This document shows positions 21,815 to 31,467 of a stretch of DNA of 64,000 nt, piece after piece. This stretch comes from Aradus depressus (lineage: Eukaryota > Arthropoda > Insecta > Hemiptera > Aradidae): the NCBI GenBank assembly GCA_963662175.1, contig OY759221.1, positions 27,577,027 to 27,641,026 on the forward strand. Reading direction: 5' to 3'. Each line of letters begins with the position of its first letter. Position 1 is the first letter of the stretch. The translations under genes and the position numbers were made by a program. The notes under the pieces were generated by a model. It was not told the DNA's origin and did not search any database. It was given only the letters and a program-made list of their open reading frames with translations.

Positions 21815-22506
21815 AATTGTACAGGAATTTTCTTTATTTAGTATTAACTTTCATTATTTATTTTGGCCATTATACTCGATATTAGAATGTTTTGTCAGTA
21901 CATGTTTAAATAAAGTATATATATATTCATAATAGAGTCGGTAGCTCTGGTAGTAGACGACCATAATAAGTAAGTAACTAACTATTGTATTATTATTTTA
22001 GTCACTTTTATAGTTGAAAATTTTGGCCAAAAATAAATAGAGGATTTCGTAACACATCTGGTTGGTATGAACAGTGTCTCAGAAAAGTGCTTAGAAAAAT
22101 AGTTTTTACTAATTAAACTTCTACTAAGGGTGCTATTGTTTTAATGTTAGCTCCACTAAAAATTGTACAGGAATTTTCTTTATTTAGTATTAACTTTCAT
22201 TATTTATTTTGGCCATTATACTCGATATTAGAATGTTTTGTCAGTACATGTTTAAATAAAGTATATATTTATTCATAATAGAGTCGGTAGCTCTGGTAGT
22301 AGACGACCATAATAAGTAAGTAACTAACTATTGTATTATTATTTTAGTCACTTTTATAGTTGAAAATTTTGGCCAAAAATAAATAGAGGATTTCGTAACA
22401 CATCTGGTTGGTATGAACAGTGTCTCAGAAAAGTGCTTAGAAAAATAGTTTTTACTAATTAAACTTCTACTAAGGGTGCTATTGTTTTAATGTTAGCTCC
22501 ACTAAA
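21815..22506. repeat. 346-bp direct tandem duplication (2 copies)
   Basis: Copy 1 (21815-22160) and copy 2 (22161-22506) start AATTGTACAGGAATTTTC and end GTTAGCTCCACTAAA. I see only a single difference (in the TATATATATATTC stretch). A recent segmental duplication, with no gene inside. Confidence 0.92.
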
Positions 22507-22721
22507 AACATCAGAGATCCGACTAAGTGTAACATCGTTGGAACAGTATGCATATTCATAAGTGTCTTGCCCTAGGGGGAGATTCCAGCCTGGGTTTTTC
22601 GTTAAGTTTAGCACAGTTGGTAAAGTAGGGTGATAATCTCTTTTTGTTTGTCTAAAATCTGTGGCAGTTCGAGCTATAATATAGTCTTTATAGCTGACAA
22701 AAAATACTGCAATACGAAGTA

Positions 22722-23244
22722 CAGTAGACTCTCCCTTATCCGCCGTTCTGTTAACCGGCGCGCTCCCTTATCCGGCGCTCGCAAAATAATATCAAATTTG
22801 TTAAATTAAAATTAACATTCAATTATTAGATTACCAATTATATGAGCCACGTGTATTTACGAGCACATAATAATTCCGTAACTCACGAATCTTTTATGTA
22901 TTTTTATTGTACATACATACATATGTACATTGTATTTATAATGAAGGGAACGCTAATACAATATTTTATTACTTCACTTAATTAAACGCAGATTTCAAAA
23001 TATATTTTTAATGCTTGGATAAATACATATAATAAATCAATGTTCAGTATGTACATATTTGTCAATTTAATAAATGTTATCAACAAAATACATACGTGTT
23101 TTATTCCTTAGCTCACCTAAAAACACTTTTTTTATGCTTTAATTGATATATTTTTTCTCATTAATTGATGATTTCCGTTATCTGGCGTTTTCTGTTATCC
23201 GGCGTCACTTCGGCCCCGGCAACGCCGGATAAGGGAAACCACTG
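22722..23244. mobile_element. pogo/Tigger-like non-autonomous element, 523 bp
   Basis: The left end, CAGTAGACTCTCCCTTATCC, and the right end, complement of CAGTGGTTTCCCTTATCCGG, are inverted, with TA flanks (22720-22721, 23245-23246). TTATCCGGCG-type motifs recur inside both ends. The core is AT-rich and non-coding. Confidence 0.78.
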
Positions 23245-23246
23245 TA

Positions 23247-23810
23247 TAAAGGAAGTTATGTAATCCAAAATTTTATGTTGAGTTTTTACCGGAATTTTCT
23301 GTGTTTCAAAAATGAAAAAAATATATATATATATATATATATTTTTTTTCTATTCTTTATATATATTTTCTATATATATATATATATATTTTCTGTATGC
23401 CTGTAAGTACGATAACTCCCGATAGAATGCATATATTGGCAAGAATTTTTTTAAGTATTCCCAGAATAAGGACGGCACCTGTTTATTTTCAGACAAATCT
23501 GACAAAGAACAAAGGGGATTAGTGTGATTGTAATGAATGTTTTAAAAAGAAATTTGAAAAGTAAATTCAAAACCCCATAGGCACGATATCTATTAATTTT
23601 CAGCGGAATCAGGTAAGAGAATGGGGATGAAAGGAGGGGCTTAACTCAAAAACCCTAATAACTGCCGATGTAATGAATGTATCGATATTAAATTTTATAT
23701 TTTCAATTAAAAGTTCCCATAAGGACATTTAATAATTAAATAATAAGGGAACGAAGTCAAATGTTCATTTCTTAGCCCAAACGGTCGATTGTAAGTTTTG
23801 CTAAATTATA
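23247..23810 (+). repeat. Family C copy with expanded AT microsatellite
   Basis: It opens AAGGAAGTTATGTAATCC, then a TA dinucleotide expansion (about 23316-23392), then the usual modules CGATAACTCCCGATAGAATG, TTATTTTCAGACAAATCTG and CTAATAACTGCCGATGTAAT. The right end is not clear. Confidence 0.6.
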
Positions 23811-23819
23811 GAAAGTCTC

Positions 23820-24175
23820 TCGGCCAGCGCCGCCTCAGTCTTCGGGAGGGATACTCTGAATAGGAATGGGACGATAAAAGTCAACTGGATTGACATGGGA
23901 AGAAAGGTTAGAAAGGAATTTAGAGGTCAATAACGAAATTTCCGTGTAATTATGGAGGGTAAGGTTGGAAAAATGGTTGATTTGTCTGCTGAGCAGCAGA
24001 CAGCGGTCCTGTCGCTTCAGTCGTGTGTGTGAGTTCCATGTCAGTCGCCGGTCTTGATAGAACCCAAGGTAGCGGAATTGATCGGGAAATTATTGGAGGA
24101 AATTGGAGGACAGGATTGACCGTAACATGGCTCACACTTCTCCTGGTTAATTTTCACTCGCCACTGCCAACATGA
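23820..24175 (-). pseudogene. Jockey-type LINE reverse transcriptase fragment
   Basis: On the minus strand, scattered over two frames, I read SHVTVNPVLQFPPIISRSIP (the jockey segment before the palm end), then a D-R-R-L-T-W motif near 24045-24060, then LTLHNYTEISLLTSKFLSNL and SHVNPV from the C-terminal part. The middle is deleted and frames are broken. It belongs with the jockey fragments at 27018, 28758 and 63945. Confidence 0.65.
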
Positions 24176-25387
24176 ATCTAAGTGAAGAAGGTACTGTTGT
24201 AGATTTTGGGAAGTTGTCTAGGATTTTGGCAACAGGCACGTTGCTAGATGTTAGGAAACATGATGGAAACACTGACAAAAACCTAGAAATCTCCTCTACG
24301 TATGCAAATTAAACGCTAGTTCACAAAACTGTAAATAATGTTCCTTTGTAAATTTTTAATATGTATAAAAAAAAAGAAAAAAAAAAAAATAGAAATTAAA
24401 ATGAATCCTGCTAGAAACTGATTAAAGTGTAATATTTTATAAATTTAATTTTGAGGCTTGAATGCCCCCCCCCCCCCCCCCTTCCCCAGCTACACAAAGG
24501 ATAATTGCATGAAAATTTTTAATAAGCATACTTAAACCTCAATAATGTGCAATTTTCTGGAGGAAAATAACGAAAAAAATGCAATATAAAAAGGAATAAA
24601 TAGGGCGGATAATATTAAATTTCATGGTTAGCATATGAAAGCAAGGCTTATCTTAACGATACTATTCTCAGTTCGCATTTTTATGGTTTAACTAGTTTGT
24701 TAAAAAATAAACAGACGTTACAAACTGTTACAAGGACTACTTGACAAAAGATCAAAATTAATAAGTGGACAAAATGACTGATATATAATGTGGACTTACA
24801 AGGATGCTAATAAGAAATTTGAAGAAAATCTGATGAACCAGAGCTGGCACTCAGTTACGTTTTGGGCTCCGCATAACCCCTTTCCCCATTTAGAATTTTG
24901 GGATGTCACATAGCCTATACATCCTAAGTTGGGTCATTCTTGAAATACCCTGCAAATTTTGTGAAATTACGACGAACTCATTTTGGGATATCACATATAC
25001 ACTATGATTCTCTATCAAACATAAGTCGCTGAAGATTAATAAGTGTCGTCCTTTTGGGGTTTTGAATTCACTTAATAATAATAATAATAATAATTTATTT
25101 CCGTTAAACCAATACATGGTAATAGGATACGTCAAATGAATTTATAGATTAAGATAGCTTATATATTAGATATATAACTACTTGAGTCTAACACATCTAT
25201 GATTAGTAGTAACATAAGAAACATTAAAAAAGTAAAATGAAATTAATAAAAACTGTACAAATAAATACTTAAAAATATATGAGAATATATAAAATAATAA
25301 TAATAACAATACAAGATACGTTCATAATAAGTAGACACATTTTTCAATTTAATACAAATTAAGATAACTATTTTTTTAAAAAAACTC
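24176..25387. other. AT-rich stretch with simple repeats, no gene
   Basis: It contains a 17-C run (24465-24481), an AAT repeat near 25077-25094 and, at 24898-24990, one unit of the CCTAAGTTGGG repeat also seen at 26332-26520. No credible reading frame. Confidence 0.5.
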
Positions 25388-25462
25388 TTCGGATGTGTCT
25401 TTATCCCCCAACGATGTTACGGGACGTTCTTACGTCCCATCATCAGGTCCCAATGTGGCGAG
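25388..25462 (-). repeat. Degenerate hammerhead-like terminal motif
   Basis: On the minus strand: CTGATGA, T, GGGACGTAAGAACGTCCC (a 6-bp hairpin), GTAAC, ATCGTT. It has the same layout as the motif at 7062-7100, but GAAAC has become GTAAC and no stem I can be drawn. It is probably the relic of a Penelope-like terminus. Confidence 0.4.
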
Positions 25463-25505
25463 ATATAGAAAAGAAAGAAAACAATGTAACTATAACAATA
25501 TATGA

Positions 25506-25509
<4 letters not shown>

Positions 25510-25575
<66 letters not shown>
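25510..25575. repeat. (AT)n microsatellite
   Basis: About 33 uninterrupted AT units. Confidence 0.97.
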
Positions 25576-25578
<3 letters not shown>

Positions 25579-25674
25579 TCAACAGTCAACTATAAATGAA
25601 TGTATACAACTGTCTAAATAAAAAAATATATATAAATGAATAAATAAAACAATAACGTACATTGGACTGACTTT

Positions 25675-26035
25675 TAAGGTGTGGAGGAACTCTGCCCAAA
25701 ATATAAAAATGAAAGCTTTGTATCAAATAATGATTTTGGATATGAAAAACGATTCTTTATTGTGATTATATTATTCTTTTTGAACAGTGAGAATAAAATT
25801 CCGTTTCCGTGTAAAGGGTTTCCTCTAACATGAACATTTTTAGTTGAAATTTAAATTTTTTTGTTGTATCTATTGACTTCAAGAAGTGGGGGAGGGCATT
25901 AAATAAATTAATTCCTTTATGAGTTATACTTTTTTCAAAAAGAGAAGAGCAATGTTTATGAATCGTGTCGATATATTCATTACAACAGCAGTTATTACGA
26001 GTTTTTGATTTAAGATTCTCCTCTAATTCCCCCAT
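25675..26035 (-). pseudogene. LINE ORF2 C-terminal fragment with 3' UTR
   Basis: An 89-codon frame (25766-26035) contains SITHKGINLFNALPHFLKSI followed by a Lys/Phe-rich tail ending L-Y-T-E-T-E-F-Y. A G-x-N-L-F-N-x-L-P signature near the C-terminus is typical of LINE ORF2 proteins of the jockey/CR1/L2 type. The catalytic part is missing. The 3' untranslated part (TGTGGAGGAACTCTG) has a second copy at 47915-48005. Confidence 0.6.
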
Positions 26036-26042
26036 TCTTTTT

Positions 26043-26170
26043 AGGGGCTGTCCTTAAATTACGTAACGCTGGAAGGGGGGGGGGGGGGGGGTGAGGGTTC
26101 ATCGCAGCGTTATGAAGCGTTACAAGGGGGTAGAGGGTGGCAATTTTGGCGTTACGTAACGCTAGTTCGA
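26043..26170. repeat. MITE-like inverted ends around a G run
   Basis: GGGCTGTCCTTAAATTACGTAACGC at the left and GGCGTTACGTAACGC at the right are partial inverted repeats around a 17-G run (26075-26091). The TGTCC(A/T)TAAATTACGT(A/C)ACGC end is one I associate with widespread insect DNA elements. I could not define a target duplication. Confidence 0.4.
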
Positions 26171-26329
26171 TTCAAATTTTGGTCAAATAAATGTTTCACT
26201 TTCAGATAATTTTTCGAGAAGTAATACCTATAACTTTTTGATATTTTGCCACATTTTAGTGATATGATAAAAAAAATGAAACTATCAAAAAAAAACAAAT
26301 TTTAAAATAAAAATACACAAACATGTCAT

Positions 26330-26525
26330 CTCCTAAGTTGGGCTATTCTTGAAATACCCTGCACATTTCGTGAATTTACGACGAACTCATTTTGGGATAT
26401 ATAGCGTACCTCCTAAGTTGGGCCATTTTTTGAAATACCCTTCAAGTTTCGTGAATTTACGACGAACTCATCTTGGGATATATAGCGTACCTCCTAAGTT
26501 GGGCCATTTTTTGAAATACCCTTTC
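26330..26525. repeat. ~80-bp tandem repeat, about 2.5 units
   Basis: CCTAAGTTGGGC starts at 26332, 26412 and 26493, each followed by a GAAATACCCT and (in the first two) a TTTACGACGAACTCAT segment. A single related unit lies at 24898-24990. Confidence 0.85.
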
Positions 26526-27017
26526 ATTTCATCATGCCCTCAATAACTGCCCTAATTTGTGCAAGCCATCTCTGCACTTACTTTCCAAACTTCCCATTAG
26601 CAGTTTCTTGACTTATTTTCTTTAAAGTCAAAAAACTTTCCAAAGAAGTAGTAAATTCCTATAAAAGAACAACTAGACACAGAAGGTGTAAGATAAAGTG
26701 ACTGTTTTTTCTTTCACGTTCAACTTTAATCACTTTCACATTTTATCCATTTTTTCTTCAGTTTTTTGTATTTTCTATATATTTTTTCCTTGCACCTTTT
26801 TTTTTTTTTGACAAAACACCTCGTTCAGAACTCATTTAGTGGAAACCATCAAAAAGCTTTTATAACGAGAGGTTATATAACAGCGGTCGATTCAAACACA
26901 CCCAGCCCATCTTCCCTTATTGTCCGGGAATATTGATCGCATAAACACTTAGAATCTAAAAGCGATTTTTACAATAACTTTTAAATAAAAATATCTGGCT
27001 ATTTCTTGTTCTTAATA
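26526..27017. other. No feature recognised
   Basis: AT-rich; T runs near 26800. No frame of interest. Confidence 0.5.
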
Positions 27018-27290
27018 TGAATTGTAGCCATGAAACATCAAGCGGATCCAATCCTTCTAATCCAAAGTCCTTAGAACCATTGTAGATGCTCCCTTTTTCG
27101 TGTCCAACCTTACACTCCATAACGACCTCAAAGTTCCTTTTGTCTAGGACCTCATCAAATCCCGTTTTTCCAAGTTTCACACCAACCTATCCTTCCACAA
27201 TAATCCTCTTGCCAAGTCCTTATCATCACAATCCCATTCGCACAATCCTCCAAGAAGGCTGAGGCGGTGTTGGCCTCGCGATCTACTTCA
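27018..27290 (+). pseudogene. Jockey-type LINE ORF2 C-terminal fragment, several stops
   Basis: One plus-strand frame reads N-I-K-R-I-Q-S-F, stop, SKVLRTIVDAPFFVSNLTLH, N-D-L-K-V-P-F-V, stop (TAG at 27157-27159), DLIKSRFSKFHTNLSFHNNP, then a PPRRLRRCWPRDLL end. This is the conserved jockey C-terminus. At least four in-frame stops show it has been dead for a while. The sequence around 27215-27265 recurs at 63945-64000. Confidence 0.75.
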
Positions 27291-27532
27291 ATTTGTATTC
27301 TATATTTTTTTTTTAATTTTAATATTTTTTTTTATTTTTTATGATGACCGGATTCTCTCCTCACGCCTTCCTGTCCTTTCGACGCCCCGCCTCCTGGTCT
27401 TCCTCCACTGCTGGACAGTGTGGTGGGAGGATCAGCGCTGGTCTCCCATGGTCTTCTCCTCACTAGTTGGAGAGTGGGTGGATGGCAGTGTGCGGGAGTC
27501 CTACTGGTGCTGTCCTCGTCCAGTTTCTTATA

Positions 27533-27760
27533 GGTTAGGTTAGGTTTTATGACTCATGCCCGGGCTTTAACTACGAGGTCATATCGCCCACTACCAGAGA
27601 ACTCTTTCGTAACTCTGGTGGACATGAGCTCCGACTGGGGGTTTGCATTTTGCCTACCCCAAATTTTCATTCACCTAGGGCAGGGGGGTCTTTAACGAGA
27701 ACCTGACATCGTACAGGCTCGGGACCATCGCTTAGCGTCCCATCCGAAGTACGGCGTGCG
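27533..27760 (-). mobile_element. SINE1 copy, 5' truncated, with target duplication
   Basis: It starts with the telomere-like tail GGTTAGGTTAGG, then the body to CGAAGTACGGCGTGCG. The tRNA-like head is missing. A perfect 11-bp direct repeat AGTTTCTTATA flanks it (27522-27532, 27761-27771), confirming a single retroposition event including the TTAGG-type tail. Confidence 0.92.
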
Positions 27761-27771
27761 AGTTTCTTATA

Positions 27772-28264
27772 TATTATTTATTATTTTATTTAGTTATTTT
27801 TTTTGTTTCGTATCTTTTATTTTATGCTTTCTGTTTATTCATCTACCATTGATTTAGTACAGATTTTATCTATTTATTTTTGTATATGTTTGCTATTATT
27901 TTGTATTATTCATTTCTTTTTTGCTTCTTATGTTTTAAATATTTTGTATAACTTATTATTTTATCATGTATTCTTATAGTCATCACTTCCGCTTATTGTT
28001 ATTTCTTTTGTACAAATTATAGTCATTGTTATGCTGCTTATTGTTATTTTACGCCTTGCTCTACAGACTACTACTGTACTTCTTCAGCCGGTTAAAAGAG
28101 GAACATGAGCTGCTGTCAGGGATACCTCTCATTCTGGATCTGAAACGTGACGTTCGACAGCTTCTTCAGGATCCGGAAGGGTCCCAGGGCCGGTATATTA
28201 GAGGAAGGAGTTCTTTTTGTCTCCACTGATCCTTGATCTGTGTCTTCTAGGCTTTCTCCAGTTA
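27772..28264. other. Mostly AT-rich; possible exon at 28087-28228
   Basis: After 300 bp of AT-rich DNA, a pyrimidine stretch and TTCTTCAG precede a GC-richer open segment (28087-28228, plus strand) reading RLKEEHELLSGIPLILDLKR then DVRQLLQDPEGSQGRY. It looks more protein-like than its surroundings, but I do not recognise it. It could be an exon or an unidentified element fragment. Confidence 0.25.
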
Positions 28265-28735
28265 CAGTGAAAACGTCCATTTACCGGACATCCTCGAGGC
28301 ACGCTATTTTGTCCGTTACTCGGAGGTGTCCGTTAAATAAAGGATTTGAGAAAAAAATAAGTAAAATAGATACAACTCGCAATTAAATTTTTTTATTATG
28401 TAAAACAAAGGTTTTCCATGTACAAAATAATATAATACATAATTGTGTACATATATGCTAGTATATTCATATGTACTTCTTTTTAATCTTTAGATGTTTT
28501 ACCATGGATAGTTCATTTAAATGTTTGCAGCCATCTTAACTCCAACAGCATCCCCGTAGATAAGAAAAAAATCCCAAATATTTTCCGTTGTTAATTTGCA
28601 AACTCTCCGCGACCTCTCTGGCTTTTTCTTGTATTAATGATCCGTTTGTCGGGATCTTATTAGATCTTGTGCGAATAAACCATTCCAGAACGCAGGTTTC
28701 GATTTGTAAAGTTTTCCCTGATCGTGTAACATTAA
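28265..28735 (-). mobile_element. pogo/Tigger-like element relic
   Basis: The left end TA-CAGTGAAAACGTCC (TA at 28263-28264), with repeated GTCCRTTTA(C)CGGA-type motifs, looks like a pogo-group terminus. The adjoining minus-strand frame encodes part of the transposase. The other end has been lost; a T run and a jockey fragment follow. Confidence 0.65.
28536..28730 (-). pseudogene. CENP-B/pogo transposase DNA-binding fragment
   Basis: 64 open codons on the minus strand. Residues about 14-43 read VLEWFIRTRSNKIPTNGSLI then Q-E-K-A-R-E-V-A-E-S-L, the second helix-turn-helix (Tc5/CENP-B type) that helps the transposase grip its ends. The upstream first helix-turn-helix and the downstream DDE nuclease are absent, and the frame ends at TAA 28536-28538. 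No ATG is available within the fragment. Confidence 0.75.
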
Positions 28736-28757
28736 ATTTTTTTTTTTTTTTTCAGCA

Positions 28758-29006
28758 TTCCAGTCCAAACTCCTCCGACGAATTGTCAACGCTCCTTTCT
28801 ATGTCAATAAAGTCCTACACAGAGATCTCAGTATTCCCACTTTAAATGAATTAATCAAATCCCGATTCCAATCATTCCACAGAAACCTTTCTTCCCATTC
28901 AAATCCTCTCGCACAAGACCTTTCCTCTCATTCCCATCCTGACAATCCTCCCCGCCGCTTGAACAGGAGGTGGCCTCGCGATCTTCTCTCGGAGGAGAGT
29001 GAATAA
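28758..29006 (+). pseudogene. Jockey-type LINE ORF2 C-terminus (82 codons, intact frame)
   Basis: The plus-strand frame opens FQSKLLRRIVNAPFYVNKVL, continues H-R-D-L-S-I-P-T-L-N-E-L, and ends N-R-R-W-P-R-D-L-L-S-E-E-S-E, stop. This matches the jockey C-terminal signature. There is no ATG because the 5' part was never inserted or was lost. A 3' untranslated region with GTCAGCGCTGG and an A-rich end near 29120 follows. It is better preserved than the sister fragment at 27018. Confidence 0.78.
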
Positions 29007-29119
29007 TGACAATTAACTTTCGAGGGAGTGTCAGCGCTGGCTGGCTTCTCCCATCAAGTGACGTTATATTTTTCTTTTACCACATATTTGCTTGTTATGT
29101 ATATAGATTGCAAATAGAA

Positions 29120-30228
29120 TTTAAAAAAAATATATATATTTTCTGACCACATTTTTAATTGTACATTTTCTCGGCAAGTGAACGAACGCTTGGCTTAGTA
29201 CGATTGTTCTCTTGAATTAATTTTACTTTTTCTTATAAAACTCATCCTTTTTCCTTGATATGCTCATGGTGCAGGCCAGAGAAGAACTGAATTTATTTTG
29301 TTTTGAGAGAATGGAAACCTTGTTGTTTTTGGGGAAAATGTGTTAATTTTTTTTACATCACAAACCATTAGAAGATTTATGGTTATAGAAAAATTTATTT
29401 TGATTGAAAACTTATTTATTTTATGAGTTTAGTGTAAAGTTCATTTATTAGTGAGGTAGTTTGAAAGGAATTAGCGTCTGATTCCACTTGAAATTCTTAA
29501 GCCACCTAATGAAATGTAATGTTATTACACACAAACAATAGGAGAGCTAATTCTGAGAATCGTTAATTTATAGAGCCCAAGGTTAATTGAAAATTTGGGT
29601 AATTAATTATTCAATAAATACATTGAATGTAGTTACAAGTAATACTCCAATCAATCCTTTGACTGATTGGATTCGAGGTTAAAGTTAAAACTTCAAAGAG
29701 AGACATTTCAGGAGACTTTTCCTTAAAATTTCTGTTTATATTGACTTTACTTTGTGGAACAGTCACTGGTACTTCAGTCAAATTAGGTTTTGACGCTACG
29801 CATTTTTCACGACTTGATTAAAGTATATTCAAATGAATAAAATCTTGATATAAAGGTTCGTTGCCAGCTCATGTTTACCCTTTGAGCTGGGATCCTTGGT
29901 TCCAACCAAGAAGAAGAATTAGGGAATGAGGGCGCTCAACTGCTATGGTCATTTGCGCTCGTCTTGCTTACACTCGTTAGAGACACATATATCGGCTCAG
30001 GAACCAATTTTTACATGATTTTTTGAGGTTACCTCTCGTTAGTTTTATTAGTTAACTTTATTAGTGATTTGTGTTTGTTTTCTATATCTACTTAGAATAA
30101 TGTTTTGACTAACAGAAAGTGTACATTGTTGTATATGATCAGTAGTCGATATAAAAATGACGCATAATCTTATAGTATTTATTTTTTTTTTTTTTATATA
30201 TATATATTTTTTTTTCATTTTTATATAT
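29120..30228. other. No gene; one family D repeat at 29862-29915
   Basis: Family D is a short dispersed repeat: GCTCATGTTTACCCTTTGAG, then CTGGGATCCTTG, then TTCCAACCAAG. Other copies are at 40628-40675 (partial) and 41705-41775. The remainder is AT-rich and ends in an A/T-rich simple stretch where the gypsy element inserted. Confidence 0.5.
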
Positions 30229-30232
30229 ATAT

Positions 30233-31134
30233 TGTAACGTTCTATATTGTCCATTACATGTAATATTTAAGAAATGGAAAATAAAATAAGTAAATACAAC
30301 CTGTTTAGTAGACCTAAGGAAGGTTACTGGGGGTTATCTAATCGATTTGTACCAGGATCGATATAGTTTCAAAATATATCAAATCATTTATTTCAATTAT
30401 GTCACAAATTTAAATTATAGGCTAATAATTTGTTAACTATAAATGTAAGCAACTGGGATTGTGTGCGGGAATATGATAGTGATATAAAAAAACCCAGATG
30501 TTTAGTGCTAAAGGCTGTAAAAATTGTGGGCCAATGAGAGAGCTGAATCCACAACAGGAGAGTAGTGAGCTGTCCCCTCGTGGAGAAGAGTCGTTGTTCA
30601 GAGTGAGATGTGAGAGGGTGTCTGTGGAGGGATCTGTGGAAAGATGTGCAGTGGAGTCAGTTTGATTGTCTGAGGACATAGAAGAAAAAGTGTGTGTATC
30701 CCGTAATAATGAAGATCAACTGGTAAAGACAGAGGACGTCAGAGGTCTACCAACAATCCCATCTCATCAGTGGTACAAAACGAAATCATCGATCATCAAC
30801 TCAATACAGCATGCAAGCCCCGCAGGTTTAGTTGAATGTGTGTTTTAAAAAGAAAAATCTCTATGTCTGTAAAATTTATGTGATACTAACCCATAAAAAT
30901 GTCATGATGAAATTTAAAATAAAAGAAAAATGTAACAAATTATTTTAAAGTCTTTATTTTTATTTATAAATTATACATAACCAGGTTCTCTCTTAATCGT
31001 TATTTCATATAATTATTATTAAATTATATAATTAAATTAAAATATCAAGTAGCACAAATAACAAGCGTTACAAATGTCGCCTTCGAACAGGGACATTAAA
31101 ATGTTAAATGTAACCCAATAAAACAAGCGTTACA
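30233..31134 (+). repeat. 5' LTR of the gypsy element
   Basis: 902 bp, TGTAACG at the start and CGTTACA at the end (7-bp inverted termini). It should hold the promoter. A TATA-like GATATAAAAAAACC lies near 30480 and AATAAA signals near 30906-30925 and 31117. A 20-bp stretch matching the primer-site region (TGTCGCCTTCGAACAGGGAC) sits inside the LTR at 31075-31094. Confidence 0.95.
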
Positions 31135-31136
31135 AA

Positions 31137-31220
31137 TGTCGCTTCGAACAGGGACTTGAAAAATTAAGGACTTGAAAAATTAGGACTTGAAATATTAAAT
31201 TTTATATGGCGCCCGAAAAG
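31137..31220 (+). promoter_or_regulatory. Primer-binding region, two tRNA-Lys-like candidates
   Basis: Two bases after the LTR lies TGTCGCTTCGAACAGGGAC (31137-31155), which matches the complement of a lysine tRNA 3' end apart from a G-to-T change, a substitution and one inserted T. Farther down, TGGCGCCCGAAAAG (31207-31220) matches the first 14 bases of that site at 13 positions, but it is 72 bp from the LTR. Three copies of GGACTTGAAAWATTA lie between them. Confidence 0.55.
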
Positions 31221-31467
31221 AAAATTATAAGAGGACCTTATGTATAATTTTGTAAAAAATATCTGTAAAAATTAATTTTAAAAATGTATAAAAAGTTAGC
31301 GTCCAAAATGGCCGACTAGAATAGAGGTTCTCAGAGAACAAAATCTGAAACATAATGGCGGACAAAATAGAGTAAATTTTTTTCGAGTGAGTGAAGGGTG
31401 ACGCAGAAAATAATTTTAATTGTAATATTTTTATTTAAGAATTTGTGTTTTGTGTATCTTTGATAAT

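Noticed and set aside
30437..30848. Small frames inside the gypsy LTRs, present in both copies
   Set aside because: Their conservation is explained by the two LTRs being identical duplicates; no known LTR-encoded protein resembles them.
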